NCBI RefSeq assembly: GCF_001466725.1
Contig: NZ_CP013650.1
Span: 3,348,001 to 3,412,000 of the forward strand
DNA length: 64,000 nt
Direction: 5' to 3'
Origin: Lacimicrobium alkaliphilum
GTDB taxonomy: Bacteria; Pseudomonadota; Gammaproteobacteria; Enterobacterales; Alteromonadaceae
Shown: one piece after another, positions 46,727-56,381 of the stretch
Layout: the number at the start of each line of letters is the position of its first letter
How positions within the stretch are numbered: the stretch's first letter is position 1
Notes under the pieces: generated by a model
The model's input: only the letters and a program-made list of their open reading frames with translations
Databases searched by the model: none
Told to the model about the DNA's origin: nothing
Translations under genes and position numbers: made by a program

Positions 46727-48559
46727 ATGGCGTCGAACAAGCAGTCTCAGATTAAACTCCTAATCGCAAAAGGTAAAGAGCAAGGTTATCTGACCTTCTC
46801 GGAAGTCAACGACCACCTCCCACAGGATATTGTTGATTCGGATCAGATCGAAGACATTATCCGCATGATTAATGATATGGGAATTCAGGTGTTCGAAGCA
46901 GCTCCCGATTCCGATGAGTTACTGATGCAGGAAACCACGGCCGACGAAGATGCGGCTGAAGCTGCAGCCCAGGCTCTGGCAACAGTGGAGAGCGAGATAG
47001 GCCGGACCACAGATCCGGTGCGCATGTACATGCGTGAAATGGGCACTGTGGAACTGTTGACCCGTGAGGGCGAGATTGATATCGCCAAGCGTATCGAAGA
47101 AGGCATCAACCAGGTCCAGTGTTCTGTAGCCGAATATCCTGAAGCCATCACTTACCTGCTCGATCAATGGGACCAATACGAAGCCGAAGAAATTCGTCTC
47201 AGTGATATCGTACTGGGTTTTATCGACCCCAACGAGACAGACGTGGCACCCACGGCCACCCATGTGGGCTCAGAATTGTCTGAAGAAGAGCTCGATGATG
47301 AAGACGATGATGATGACGACGACGAGGACGATGAAGAGACCGATACTGGTGTGGATCCTGAAGAAGCCCGTGAACGCTTCACTGCCCTGAGAGAACAGTA
47401 TTACAAAACCCGTGATGCCATCGCCAGCAAAGGCCGGGCCCATAAGGTCGCCAAGGCCGAAATTGCTAACTTAAGCGATATTTTCAAAGAATTCCGCCTG
47501 GTGCCCAAGCAATTTGATCGTATGGTCAAAAACATGCGTGGCATGATGGACAGAGTGCGGGTTCAGGAACGCATCATCATGAAGCATTGTGTGATGCATG
47601 CCAAAATGCCGAAGAAAGACTTTATCCGTGCCTTCGCCGGTAATGAAACTGATGGCACCTGGCTGGAAAAGGTGCTGGCGTCTAACAAGCCCTATGTACC
47701 TAAATTGCTCGAGTACAAAGAAGAACTTGAGCGCAGCATCGGCAAAATGAACCAGGTGGAAGTGGAAACCGGGCTGGATATTGTTGATATTAAAGATATC
47801 AACCGCCGCATGAGCATCGGTGAAGCCAAAGCCCGTCGTGCCAAGAAAGAAATGGTCGAGGCGAACCTGCGTCTGGTGATCTCCATTGCTAAAAAGTACA
47901 CCAACCGTGGCCTGCAATTCCTGGATCTGATTCAGGAAGGTAATATCGGCCTGATGAAAGCGGTGGACAAGTTCGAATACCGTCGCGGCTACAAGTTCTC
48001 AACCTACGCCACCTGGTGGATACGTCAGGCTATTACCCGTTCGATTGCGGATCAGGCCCGTACCATACGTATCCCGGTGCACATGATTGAGACCATCAAT
48101 AAGCTCAACCGGATCTCCCGCCAGATGTTGCAGGAAATGGGCCGTGAACCCTTACCCGAAGAACTGGCCGAACGTATGTTAATGCCGGAAGACAAGATCC
48201 GCAAAGTGCTGAAGATTGCCAAAGAGCCAATCTCCATGGAAACGCCCATTGGAGATGATGAAGATTCACATCTGGGTGACTTTATTGAGGACGGTACTAT
48301 TATCCAGCCGCTGGACTCTGCCACCTCGGGCAATCTGAAAAACGCCACTCAGGAAGTGCTGGCAGGGCTGACTGCCCGGGAAGCCAAGGTACTGAGAATG
48401 CGTTTCGGTATCGACATGAATACCGACCACACGCTGGAAGAGGTAGGCAAGCAGTTTGACGTTACCCGTGAACGGATTCGTCAGATTGAAGCCAAGGCGC
48501 TGCGCAAATTGCGCCATCCCAGCCGTTCGGAGCAGTTACGCAGCTTCCTGGACGAGTAA
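46727..48559 (+). CDS. rpoD: RNA polymerase sigma factor RpoD (sigma-70)
   Basis: The housekeeping sigma factor, 610 residues. The ATG at 46727 follows an AAGG box and gives [20 protein letters not shown]; the upstream ATG at 46709 adds six unlikely residues. Region 1.1 comes first, then 1.2 ([21 protein letters not shown]). The non-conserved segment has a run of Asp and Glu near 190-212. Regions 2.1-2.4 include [16 protein letters not shown] and [15 protein letters not shown], and region 4 is the [17 protein letters not shown] helix-turn-helix. It ends the MMS block. Confidence 0.98.
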   Translation: MASNKQSQIKLLIAKGKEQGYLTFSEVNDHLPQDIVDSDQIEDIIRMINDMGIQVFEAAPDSDELLMQETTADEDAAEAAAQALATVESEIGRTTDPVRMYMREMGTVELLTREGEIDIAKRIEEGINQVQCSVAEYPEAITYLLDQWDQYEAEEIRLSDIVLGFIDPNETDVAPTATHVGSELSEEELDDEDDDDDDDEDDEETDTGVDPEEARERFTALREQYYKTRDAIASKGRAHKVAKAEIANLSDIFKEFRLVPKQFDRMVKNMRGMMDRVRVQERIIMKHCVMHAKMPKKDFIRAFAGNETDGTWLEKVLASNKPYVPKLLEYKEELERSIGKMNQVEVETGLDIVDIKDINRRMSIGEAKARRAKKEMVEANLRLVISIAKKYTNRGLQFLDLIQEGNIGLMKAVDKFEYRRGYKFSTYATWWIRQAITRSIADQARTIRIPVHMIETINKLNRISRQMLQEMGREPLPEELAERMLMPEDKIRKVLKIAKEPISMETPIGDDEDSHLGDFIEDGTIIQPLDSATSGNLKNATQEVLAGLTAREAKVLRMRFGIDMNTDHTLEEVGKQFDVTRERIRQIEAKALRKLRHPSRSEQLRSFLDE

Positions 48560-48572
48560 TAATGAGTACCCT

Positions 48573-48596
48573 TTAAGGCGCCTGTTGGCGCCTTAA
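48573..48596 (+). terminator. Hairpin after rpoD
   Basis: The perfect ten-base stem TTAAGGCGCC / GGCGCCTTAA has a four-base loop, 13 bases past the stop codon. The T run is weak, so partial readthrough into fau is possible. Confidence 0.65.
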
Positions 48597-48620
48597 TTCT
48601 ATCAGGAAAGATGTCGAGTA

Positions 48621-49234
48621 ATGCAAGACTGTACCCCCCAGGCATTACGGCAGCAATTTCGCCAACGTCGCCGTCAGTTGTCCGCTGAAGAACAGCAGCA
48701 AGCCAGTGCCGCCGTGCTCAAACAATGCCTGAATCAACCTGAATTCAATGATGCCAGAACAGTGGCCTGTTATCTGGCCGAAGACGGTGAGCTGGATCCC
48801 ACGCCCATTATCGAATATTGCTGGCAGCAGGGAAAACAGGTATGTCTGCCGGTATTACACCCTTTTTGCAAAGGCCATCTGCTGTTTGTACGCTATTGCT
48901 CCCATAGCCTGATGAGCCCGAATCGCTTTAATATCCCGGAACCCGCACTGGAATGTGCCCATATCGTGCCGCTGGCAAAACTGGATATCATTTTTACTCC
49001 GCTGGTGGCGTTTGACGCACAGGGCCACCGACTGGGGATGGGAGGGGGCTTTTATGATCGCACCCTGGCCCCCTGTACCGGAACAATCCACAAACTCCGG
49101 ATTACAATACGGCTGTCATTGGTCTGGCCCATAACTGCCAGCAGGCAGAGACGCTGGTTGCACAGCCCTGGGATTTACCGATGCAGAAGATCATTACTCC
49201 TTCAACAACCTTTATCATCAGGAATAAGGACTAA
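48621..49234 (+). pseudogene. fau: 5-formyltetrahydrofolate cyclo-ligase, frameshifted near the end
   Basis: The front frame reads as a normal cyclo-ligase: basic N-terminus, a conserved GELDPTPIIEY region, and the active-site loop RLGMGGGFYDRTLAP (near 137-151). At 49079-49082 the frame is lost, and the following 50 codons look random and run over the rpiA start. In the +2 frame the true end appears as NNPQTPDYNTAVIGLAHNCQQ and PWDLPMQKIITPSTTFI, stopping at 49234, three bases before rpiA. One added G in the CCGG run would restore the gene. It is either a real mutation or a base-calling error. The enzyme returns 5-formyl-THF to the folate pool. Confidence 0.87.
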
Positions 49235-49236
49235 CA

Positions 49237-49893
49237 ATGGACCAGAATCAGCTTAAGCAAGCCGCAGCATTAGCAGCCCTGGAGTATGTGCAGCAAGACA
49301 GCATTGTCGGTGTAGGCACCGGCTCTACGGTAGCCTTTTTTATTGAGGGGCTGGCACAGATCCGCGACAACATCCGGGGTGCCGTATCCAGCTCTGAAGA
49401 CTCCACGGCTAAGCTTAAGGCGGCAGGCATTGAGGTATTCGACCTGAATGCGGTGGACGAGCTGGATATCTATGTTGATGGCGCCGATGAAATTACCGCT
49501 CACAAGCACATGATCAAAGGCGGTGGCGGTGCGTTAACAAGGGAAAAAATCATCGCCGCTGTGGCCAGAAAATTTATCTGCATCGTAGATAAAAGCAAGC
49601 AGGTAGATGTACTTGGCGACTTTCCGTTGCCGGTGGAAGTTATTCCTATGGCCCGCTCTTATGTGGCCCGGGAACTGGTCAAAATGGGAGGCCAACCTGT
49701 CTGGCGAGAGGGTGTGGTCACCGATAACGGCAACGTTATTCTGGATGTTCATAACCTGACGATCCTCAACCCCGTTGAACTGGAGAGTCAGATAAATCAA
49801 TTGGCCGGAGTGGTCTGTAACGGGTTATTTGCCCGACGCGGCGCCGATGTTGTGGTCGTGGGCACCGAACAGGGCCCACAGATCAGCGAATAA
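49237..49893 (+). CDS. rpiA: Ribose-5-phosphate isomerase A
   Basis: Pentose-phosphate enzyme of 218 residues, interconverting ribose-5-phosphate and ribulose-5-phosphate. Motifs are [17 protein letters not shown] (phosphate loop), [14 protein letters not shown] [11 protein letters not shown] (catalytic Asp), and [12 protein letters not shown]. An AAGGA box precedes the ATG. It follows fau by two bases if that gene is repaired, so they form an operon. Confidence 0.96.
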   Translation: MDQNQLKQAAALAALEYVQQDSIVGVGTGSTVAFFIEGLAQIRDNIRGAVSSSEDSTAKLKAAGIEVFDLNAVDELDIYVDGADEITAHKHMIKGGGGALTREKIIAAVARKFICIVDKSKQVDVLGDFPLPVEVIPMARSYVARELVKMGGQPVWREGVVTDNGNVILDVHNLTILNPVELESQINQLAGVVCNGLFARRGADVVVVGTEQGPQISE

Positions 49894-49923
49894 GGTTCTT
49901 TGCTAGTCATACGAAAGCAAGAG

Positions 49924-50134
49924 TTTACCGCAGAGCCGCAGAGAACGCAGAGGTCTTACCCTTTATATTCTATGCAACCTCTGCGTCTCAGCGCCTCTGC
50001 GAGAGGCCATTTTGTGTTCTTGGGCTTAGTGTTTTTCGTGGTTGAAAGCTGTTTACCACAAAACTCAGAGGGTACGAGGTTCAAATTTATCTGCCCTGTA
50101 ATCTCCGTGTTCTCTTTGTCTCCGTGGTTCAATT
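49924..50134. repeat. CACAGAG-type intergenic repeat, copy 3
   Basis: Arms of CGCAGAG units (49924-49952) and their inverse (49978-50004) are followed by ACCACAAAACTCAGAGG and its inverse (50105-50134). It shares exact 17- and 19-base segments with copy 1 (50026-50042 and 49986-50004). It fills most of the 356-base gap before serA. The short frame across it (49900-50151) is not protein-like. Confidence 0.8.
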
Positions 50135-50249
50135 TTCACCTGATCAAATAAAGCTTTTACCCTTAGACTAAATCTGGTAATTTAGACGTCCAGACGCCCA
50201 TACATTGATACGGGTAAGACTCCCTGTTATTCGTCATATGGAAACATTC

Positions 50250-51479
50250 ATGAGCAAAGTGTCACTGCCAAAAGACAAAATCCGCATCCTGTTGCTGGAA
50301 GGTGTTCACCAGAGTGCCCTGGAGACCCTCAAGGCTAATGGTTACACCAATATTGAATACCTTAAGACTTCATTGCCCGAGCCGGAGTTAATCGAGAAGG
50401 TTCGCGATGTGCATTTTGTCGGCGTACGTTCACGGACGCAGATCACTGCCGATGTGGTTGAAGCGGCGCAAAAACTGGTTGCCATTGGCTGTTTCTGTAT
50501 CGGTACCAATCAGGTGGATTTAAACGCCACCAGGCTGCGCGGAATTCCGGTCTTCAATGCGCCGTTTTCCAATACCCGCTCTGTGGCAGAGCTGGTATTA
50601 GGCGAAATCCTGCTGCTGCTGCGGGGTATCCCGCTGAAAAACGCCAAAGCACATCGTGGCGAATGGGATAAAAGCGCCTCAGGTTCCTACGAGGCGAGGG
50701 GTAAAACCCTGGGGATTATCGGTTATGGGCATATCGGCACGCAACTGGGTATTCTGGCCGAGCATCTGGGCATGCAGGTGCAGTTTTACGATATTGAAGA
50801 CAAGCTGGTGTTGGGTAATGCCAGACAGATCAAGAGCCTTAATCAGTTGCTCAAAAGCTCTGATGTGATCACCCTGCATGTACCTGAGACGCCGCAGACC
50901 ACCAATATGATTGGCCATGCCGAGCTGGACACCATGAAGCATGGTGCGATTCTGATCAACGCCTCACGGGGCACCGTAGTGGATATCGATGCACTGGCAG
51001 AGAATCTGGGTAACAACAAGTTATCCGGTGCCGCTATCGATGTATTCCCGGTAGAACCCAAATCTAATCATGAAGAGTTCGTTTCACCACTTCGTGAGTT
51101 TGACAATGTGCTGCTGACCCCTCATGTGGGTGGCAGCACCCAGGAAGCGCAGGAAAATATCGGCATTGAGGTTGCAGGCAAACTGGCCAAATACAGTGAC
51201 AACGGTTCTACCCTGTCTGCAGTCAACTTCCCGGAAGTGTCGCTGCCGGAGCAGTATGGCCGCTCCAGACTGCTGCATATTCACCGCAATATTCCCGGTG
51301 TACTGACCCAGATAAACCAGGCCTTTGCCGAGATGAATATCAACATTGCCGCCCAGTACCTGCAAACCTCACCTGAAATAGGTTATGTGGTCATTGATGT
51401 GGACTCCGAAGATGCCGATGAAGCCTTTCAGCGGCTGCTGAGTATAGACGGAACCATTAAGACCCGTATTCTGCACTGA
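50250..51479 (+). CDS. serA: D-3-phosphoglycerate dehydrogenase
   Basis: First enzyme of serine synthesis, 409 residues, E. coli type. The start at 50250 gives MSKVSLPKDKIRILLLEGVHQ, matching E. coli; earlier in-frame starts add a poor leader. The NAD site is GIIGYGHIGTQLG (near 157-169). Catalytic Arg, Glu and His lie in INASRGTVVD, DVFPVEP and LTPHVGGST. The C-terminal ACT domain (about 335-409, PGVLTQINQAFAEMNINI) is the serine feedback site. In the family it is a tetramer. A terminator follows. Confidence 0.97.
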   Translation: MSKVSLPKDKIRILLLEGVHQSALETLKANGYTNIEYLKTSLPEPELIEKVRDVHFVGVRSRTQITADVVEAAQKLVAIGCFCIGTNQVDLNATRLRGIPVFNAPFSNTRSVAELVLGEILLLLRGIPLKNAKAHRGEWDKSASGSYEARGKTLGIIGYGHIGTQLGILAEHLGMQVQFYDIEDKLVLGNARQIKSLNQLLKSSDVITLHVPETPQTTNMIGHAELDTMKHGAILINASRGTVVDIDALAENLGNNKLSGAAIDVFPVEPKSNHEEFVSPLREFDNVLLTPHVGGSTQEAQENIGIEVAGKLAKYSDNGSTLSAVNFPEVSLPEQYGRSRLLHIHRNIPGVLTQINQAFAEMNINIAAQYLQTSPEIGYVVIDVDSEDADEAFQRLLSIDGTIKTRILH

Positions 51480-51492
51480 GGCGAATTGATAC

Positions 51493-51515
51493 AAAGAGGG
51501 GCCTATCGCCCCTTT
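51493..51515 (+). terminator. Terminator after serA
   Basis: The stem AGGGGC / GCCCCT with a five-base loop is followed by TTT. It lies 14 bases past the stop codon. Confidence 0.65.
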
Positions 51516-51570
51516 ACCGATCCGACAATACAGGTATAGTAGAGGTCTATCAGTTGTTGCCGGTAATCCA

Positions 51571-52212
51571 ATGCTCCGCATTTTCAGTCTGCTAATCGGT
51601 CTTTTTTGCCTGCCAGTCCAGGCACTTGAAGTGCTTGTTTCTGTGCACACCCAGGATAATCAGCCCATGCCTGGTGCTGTGATTTACCTCACTTCTGAAC
51701 AACCACTGCCGCCGGTTGCTGAGGGCGCAGTGGCAGAAATGGATCAGATCAAAAAACAGTTTTCTCCGCATATTCTGGTAGTACAAAAAGGGACTGAGGT
51801 CAGTTTTCCCAATTCCGATTCGATACAGCATCATGTTTACTCCTTCTCACCGGCCAAGACCTTTCAGTTACAGTTATATAAAGATCAGAGTCCTGAACCA
51901 CTGCCCTTTGATCAGCAAGGTAAAGTGGAACTGGGCTGCAATGTACATGACTGGATGCTCGGATATATCTATGTAGTCGATACCCCTTACTTTGGTCAGA
52001 CTGACGAGCAAGGCCAGCTTAAGCTGAATGTGCCGGCCGGTGACTATAGCTTATATGTTCGCCATCCGAGAATTCAGGAGCCCTCCGCCAATCTGGATCA
52101 GCCCCTGACACTTTCTGCTGATCAAAAGCTAAAGGTTCAGCTTGAACAACCTTTGCTGCCGGGTCTGGATGATTTTGAAGAGGATACCGATGAATTTATC
52201 GGTTATGAATAG
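51571..52212 (+). CDS. Exported cupredoxin-like protein (methylamine-utilization-like)
   Basis: A 213-residue exported protein. The signal peptide ends near residue 18 (PVQALE). A cupredoxin fold follows with a type-1 copper set: His in SIQHHVYSFS (near 90), then Cys, His and Met in GCNVHDWMLGY (C-x2-H-x2-M, near 129-135). A later Gly/Pro-rich beta domain has VPAGDYSLYVRHPRI. Homologues are often named methylamine utilization protein, but no mau genes are here. It is the first gene of an operon with a GGDEF-EAL protein and a predicted barrel, so a copper-linked or redox signal may feed c-di-GMP control (inference). Acidic C-terminal tail (EEDTDEF). Confidence 0.8.
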   Translation: MLRIFSLLIGLFCLPVQALEVLVSVHTQDNQPMPGAVIYLTSEQPLPPVAEGAVAEMDQIKKQFSPHILVVQKGTEVSFPNSDSIQHHVYSFSPAKTFQLQLYKDQSPEPLPFDQQGKVELGCNVHDWMLGYIYVVDTPYFGQTDEQGQLKLNVPAGDYSLYVRHPRIQEPSANLDQPLTLSADQKLKVQLEQPLLPGLDDFEEDTDEFIGYE

Positions 52213-52254
52213 TGAGTTTATGGTCTCCTCAGCCATGCAGTCCGGGGGGACTGA

Positions 52255-54612
52255 ATGACCATCAAAGTACTCTCCAAACTCACCAGTCGCTCTTTGCGCA
52301 GTCGCATGCTGCTGGTTTTTCTGCTGTTACTGGCATTAATTGTTATCGTCACCCTGGTCACCGTGCAAAAAGCCACATATCAACACAGTACCGGTCAGGT
52401 CAGAGATCACGCCAGAACATCCGCCATTGTCGTTCAGGATAAAATCCGCAATCGCTCAAATCAGTTACACTCTGCTCTGGATACACTGGCCAAGGACTTT
52501 AATACCAAACAGCTTATCGCCGGTGGCAGGCAGGATCCGGAATCGCTGCTATCGGCGCTGAATAACCATCAACGGCGAATTGATGCGGATCTCAGTTGGG
52601 TACTTGACGGTGAGGGCAGATTACTGACTGCAACATCGGATGCCGCTGCCGGGGTGCTGGAGATCAATGTGGAGGAGAGCACAAGTATTCTCTGGCACAA
52701 TATCAACGACCATCATTATCTGCTACAGGCTGTACCGGTCAGATTTGTCGAGTCATCTCCTAAAATCAATGCCTGGCTGGTCGCAGCCGTGGATACCCGC
52801 AAACTGATTACTCAGGAACTGGTGACACTGACAGATATGCAAATCAGTTTATTTACTCCGGCTCCGGATAATCAGCTGATCGCATCGACATTTTCCACTG
52901 CTGTTGCTGATGCGCTGCAAACTCAGAGCTTGACCTGGTCGGAGAATTTGCAGCAGATACTGCTACCCGTTGAAGGGCAGGAGCAGGAGTTTATTTACGC
53001 CTCCGCTGAGATAGGAACCAGCCCTGCAGGAGCACTCAATTTATTACTGGCAACGGTCGCGGATAAGGCCTATCTGTCATACAACAGCCTGATAGGACAG
53101 CTGATATTAATCCTCGCCGTCGCCGCATTGCTGGCGCTGACTGCCGCGGTTATCATTTCCAATGGTATTACCCGGCCACTCACGCGATTGGTGAACGTCA
53201 CCAACAAGATCCGCAAAGGCCAGTATGTAGACGATGTACCACAATCCACTACCCTGGAAATATCGTCCTTATCCACCGCCATTGGCGAAATGCAACAAGG
53301 CATCAGGCAGCGTGAGCTGGAAATCCAGCAACTGGCCTACTTTGACTCACTTACCGGCCTGCCCAACCGCAATCAGTTTAACCAACAGTTGCAACAGTTA
53401 CTGGAAAAGCAGCATCAACCCGTGGTGGTCTTGATGATGGATGTGGACAGGTTCAAAGACATCAACGATACCCTGGGCCATGTTATCGGTGATCAGCTGC
53501 TGGCGAAAATTGCCTCGCGATTATCACACATTGAGCTGGACAATCTGTTTGTCGCCAGACTGGGAGGGGACGAATTCGGACTGATATGGTTTGGCGATGA
53601 CTCGAACACCCCCAAGAGCCTCGCGAATAAGGTGGTGGAAGCCTTTAATCTGCCTTTTGATATTGAGCAATTACGTCTGGATCTCGATCTCAGCATCGGT
53701 GTCGCGGTGTATCCTGAGCATGGTGATGATCCCAGTGCCCTGATCCAATGTGCCGACATTGCCATGTACAGTTGTAAGGGTCATCACCGGGCTTTTGCGG
53801 TATACCGGCCTGAGCTGAATAAATACTCGGTGCAGCGCCTGAGCCTGATGTCTGAGCTGCGCTCTGCTCTCAGCGAAGGCCAGCTAAGCCTTTATTACCA
53901 GCCAAAAGTGTTGCTGGCTGATGGCAGAGTAAGTGGTGCAGAGTGCCTGATTCGCTGGATCCATCCCGTACACGGCTTTATTCCGCCGGATCAGTTTATT
54001 CCGCTGGCGGAGCAAACCGGCGCTATCCGGGATGTGACCCGCTGGGCCCTGACCGAGGCCATGCGGCAGCAACAGCAATGGTCAGAAGCAGGCCTGGAAC
54101 TCAATATGGCAGTGAACATCTCGCCTTTAGATCTGGTAGATATGCAACTGCCGGAAATGGTTGCCAGCCTGTTTTCTGAATTCTCCGCCAACAAAGGCGG
54201 ACTGACTCTGGAGGTCACTGAGAGTGCCGTGATGAGTGATCCGGATATGGCCATCAGGGCACTGGACAAACTTAAAGCAATGGGCGTCATTCTCTCGATT
54301 GACGACTTCGGTACCGGCTATTCTTCAATGGCTCAGCTGAAGAAGATGCCTGTACATGAGCTTAAAATCGACAAAGCTTTTGTGCTGGATCTGGCCACCA
54401 ACAGTGAAGATCAGGTGATGGTCAACACCCTGCTTGGCCTGGCCAGACACCTGGGGCTGAAAACTGTGGCAGAAGGCGTAGAGGATGCCACCAGTCTGGC
54501 CTTTCTGAAACAGGCAGGGTGTCACAAGGCACAGGGGTTCTATATGAGCAAGCCTTTGCCTGCCGCTCAGTTCAGTGACTGGCTGAAGCAGTATCAAAGC
54601 CAGGCATCATGA
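52255..54612 (+). CDS. Transmembrane GGDEF-EAL c-di-GMP protein
   Basis: The product has 785 residues. A helix (about 20-42) is followed by a periplasmic domain (43-275) and a second helix (about 278-303), then HAMP (NGITRPLTRLVNVTNKI). The GGDEF domain has an intact LGGDEFG (near 437). The EAL domain reads GAECLIRW, with Glu kept and Ala replaced by Cys; the other catalytic residues (MAVNIS, LEVTES, IDDFGTGYSS, LKIDKAF, AEGVED, QGFYMSKP) are present, so phosphodiesterase activity is likely. A GGGGGA box precedes the ATG. It overlaps the barrel gene by four bases. Confidence 0.92.
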   Translation: MTIKVLSKLTSRSLRSRMLLVFLLLLALIVIVTLVTVQKATYQHSTGQVRDHARTSAIVVQDKIRNRSNQLHSALDTLAKDFNTKQLIAGGRQDPESLLSALNNHQRRIDADLSWVLDGEGRLLTATSDAAAGVLEINVEESTSILWHNINDHHYLLQAVPVRFVESSPKINAWLVAAVDTRKLITQELVTLTDMQISLFTPAPDNQLIASTFSTAVADALQTQSLTWSENLQQILLPVEGQEQEFIYASAEIGTSPAGALNLLLATVADKAYLSYNSLIGQLILILAVAALLALTAAVIISNGITRPLTRLVNVTNKIRKGQYVDDVPQSTTLEISSLSTAIGEMQQGIRQRELEIQQLAYFDSLTGLPNRNQFNQQLQQLLEKQHQPVVVLMMDVDRFKDINDTLGHVIGDQLLAKIASRLSHIELDNLFVARLGGDEFGLIWFGDDSNTPKSLANKVVEAFNLPFDIEQLRLDLDLSIGVAVYPEHGDDPSALIQCADIAMYSCKGHHRAFAVYRPELNKYSVQRLSLMSELRSALSEGQLSLYYQPKVLLADGRVSGAECLIRWIHPVHGFIPPDQFIPLAEQTGAIRDVTRWALTEAMRQQQQWSEAGLELNMAVNISPLDLVDMQLPEMVASLFSEFSANKGGLTLEVTESAVMSDPDMAIRALDKLKAMGVILSIDDFGTGYSSMAQLKKMPVHELKIDKAFVLDLATNSEDQVMVNTLLGLARHLGLKTVAEGVEDATSLAFLKQAGCHKAQGFYMSKPLPAAQFSDWLKQYQSQAS

Positions 54613-55814
54613 AGCGGATTTTATCAGTCATATTACTGGGTCTGTACAGCAGCCTGAGCTTTGGAGCAGAAATCTCAGCACGGATTCAGCTCAACGTGAT
54701 TGATGCTGACAGTCAACTAAGCTGGCAGCGCCAGGGCACGGGTATTCTCAGAGAGGATCATTCCGATGTTAATCTGCAGCAGGGGCTGATCAAAGTCCAA
54801 CAGGCTCTGCTACCGGGCCTGGAAGCAGAAGCCGTGATAAACCTGCATCAGGACGGTGAGCGCCATCTGGGTTTAACCCAGGCAAAACTGCAATACAAAC
54901 CGCTCTCCGCCAGCCCCTATAAGTTTCGTGCGCGGGCCGGCTTTTTTTACCCTGAGATGTCGTTTGAAAACCCCGATACCGGCTGGCTGTCACCCTATAC
55001 CTACACTCAGAGTGCTATTAACAGCTGGCTCGGAGAAGAGTTAAGGCTGGCTGGCCTGGAAATGGGGCTGTACAGCCCTGGCAGACAGCGGCGCAGCCCC
55101 TGGTCCTGGGAGATTTATGCCGGCGCTTTCAGAGGCAATGATCCTCTTGGTACCTTACTCAGCTGGCGGGGCTGGGCGATGCACGACCGTCAGTCACTGC
55201 ATCATGATCGAATCCAGTTTGCGCCCTACCCTGCAGTGACCGACAGGATTGACCATCCGGCCTGGGTTGAACCTTTTCATGAAATAGACGGGCGCACCGG
55301 CTTTTATATTGGCGGTCATCTGGATTACTTCAAAAAAACACGGCTACGCTATTACTATTATGACAATAATGCCGACCCGCTGGCCGTGAACCACCAGCGT
55401 TTATACGCCTGGCATACCCGCTTTCACTCTTTGGCCTTCTCTCACCAGCTTAACTCCGATACCCGGCTGTTGGGCCAGTGGATGGATGGCACTACCGAGA
55501 TGGGTAGACGCTGGGTCTATGCCGAATTCGATGCCTGGTATCTGATGCTCAGTCACAGAACGGGCAGGCACCGGTTCAGTCTTCGCTATGACCATTTCAC
55601 CGTGACAGAGGATGATATCTGGCCCTGGGATTACAACCACAGTGACGGTGAGGGCCTGACAGTGAACTGGCGATACCACCTGAACAAAAACTGGCAATTG
55701 GGCCTTGAGCACCACATTAACAGCAACACTGCGGTAAACCGTATGACGCTGAGCCAGGCTGTGAGCGTTGATCAGCAGCAAAGTCTGGCAGTACTGGAGT
55801 TCAGATGGCACTGA
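54609..55814 (+). CDS. Predicted outer-membrane beta-barrel protein of unknown family
   Basis: A 401-residue exported protein. The signal peptide ends after residue 19 (SLSFGAE). The mature part alternates polar and aromatic residues (RYYYYDNN, WHTRFHSLAFSH, LSHRTGRHRFSLRYD, TVNWRYHLNKNWQLGLEH) and ends with Phe near the C-terminus (LEFRWH), typical of outer-membrane barrels of porin or DUF type. The start overlaps the GGDEF-EAL stop (ATGA), so it is translationally coupled. It could be a channel or receptor whose activity or export is tied to the c-di-GMP protein. No known family is recognised. Confidence 0.7.
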   Translation: MKRILSVILLGLYSSLSFGAEISARIQLNVIDADSQLSWQRQGTGILREDHSDVNLQQGLIKVQQALLPGLEAEAVINLHQDGERHLGLTQAKLQYKPLSASPYKFRARAGFFYPEMSFENPDTGWLSPYTYTQSAINSWLGEELRLAGLEMGLYSPGRQRRSPWSWEIYAGAFRGNDPLGTLLSWRGWAMHDRQSLHHDRIQFAPYPAVTDRIDHPAWVEPFHEIDGRTGFYIGGHLDYFKKTRLRYYYYDNNADPLAVNHQRLYAWHTRFHSLAFSHQLNSDTRLLGQWMDGTTEMGRRWVYAEFDAWYLMLSHRTGRHRFSLRYDHFTVTEDDIWPWDYNHSDGEGLTVNWRYHLNKNWQLGLEHHINSNTAVNRMTLSQAVSVDQQQSLAVLEFRWH

Positions 55815-55847
55815 GCTAAACCTGTTAAACCGAACAAGGCCTATCAG

Positions 55848-56378
55848 CTAATTATGTTGCTGCCTTTTATGCCCGCCTGCTTTGTCCTGATACAGCTTAA
55901 TACTGATACTGGTCAGGTTGCTGACATTAAAAATACTGCCAAATACACTGCCTACCGACAGCGCATAAGCCAACCCCAGGCCCTCAGCCAGGATAAACCA
56001 CTGCCGGATACGATGCGTGCGTTGCAGTAAAATAGAGCCAAGAGTAAAGATTAGCGCCGAGGCATAGGCCAGTATAATTCGCCAGTCATGCTGCAATACC
56101 CACCATTCATAGGCAAAAAACAGCACATGAATCAGCACGAAAACAGACACCAGCATCAGCGAACGATGCCACAGAGCAATAATGTTTCTTACCGATGCCA
56201 GCGCACAGCCAATACCTGCCGCCATGGCGCCGAGTAAGAAGAAATGCGTACTGAGACAAGCCAGCCCCAAAGCAGAAATGAACCGGTAGTGATTAACCTT
56301 ATTCTGACGGTAACCGACAAAGTTGATAATCAATGCCAGTGCCCCGAATCCCTCAGCCAGCATGGACTCCAACTGCAT
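55848..56378 (-). CDS. ygjV: YgjV-family inner membrane protein
   Basis: A 176-residue polytopic protein of the Imp-YgjV family, with about six helices (for example FGALALIINFVGYRQNKV at the front and GLACLSTHFFLLGAMAAG). The start at 56378 lies three bases after the CheW-like gene stop, so they are one transcript. Function in E. coli is unknown. The C-terminus is basic and His-rich. Confidence 0.88.
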   Translation of the reverse strand: MQLESMLAEGFGALALIINFVGYRQNKVNHYRFISALGLACLSTHFFLLGAMAAGIGCALASVRNIIALWHRSLMLVSVFVLIHVLFFAYEWWVLQHDWRIILAYASALIFTLGSILLQRTHRIRQWFILAEGLGLAYALSVGSVFGSIFNVSNLTSISIKLYQDKAGGHKRQQHN

Positions 56379-56381
56379 TGT

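Noticed and set aside
47281..47345. Acidic Asp/Glu run in RpoD as an unusual insertion
   Set aside because: A similar acidic stretch is normal in the non-conserved region of gammaproteobacterial sigma-70.
47164..47382. Poly-Ser frame opposite rpoD
   Set aside because: It is the antisense shadow of the Asp/Glu run in region 1 of sigma-70.
48560..48620. 6S RNA gene expected before fau
   Set aside because: The gap is only 61 bases and mostly a hairpin, too short for 6S RNA.
49900..50151. Short frame in the gap before serA
   Set aside because: It is made of CACAGAG-type repeat units, so it reflects the repeat rather than a protein.
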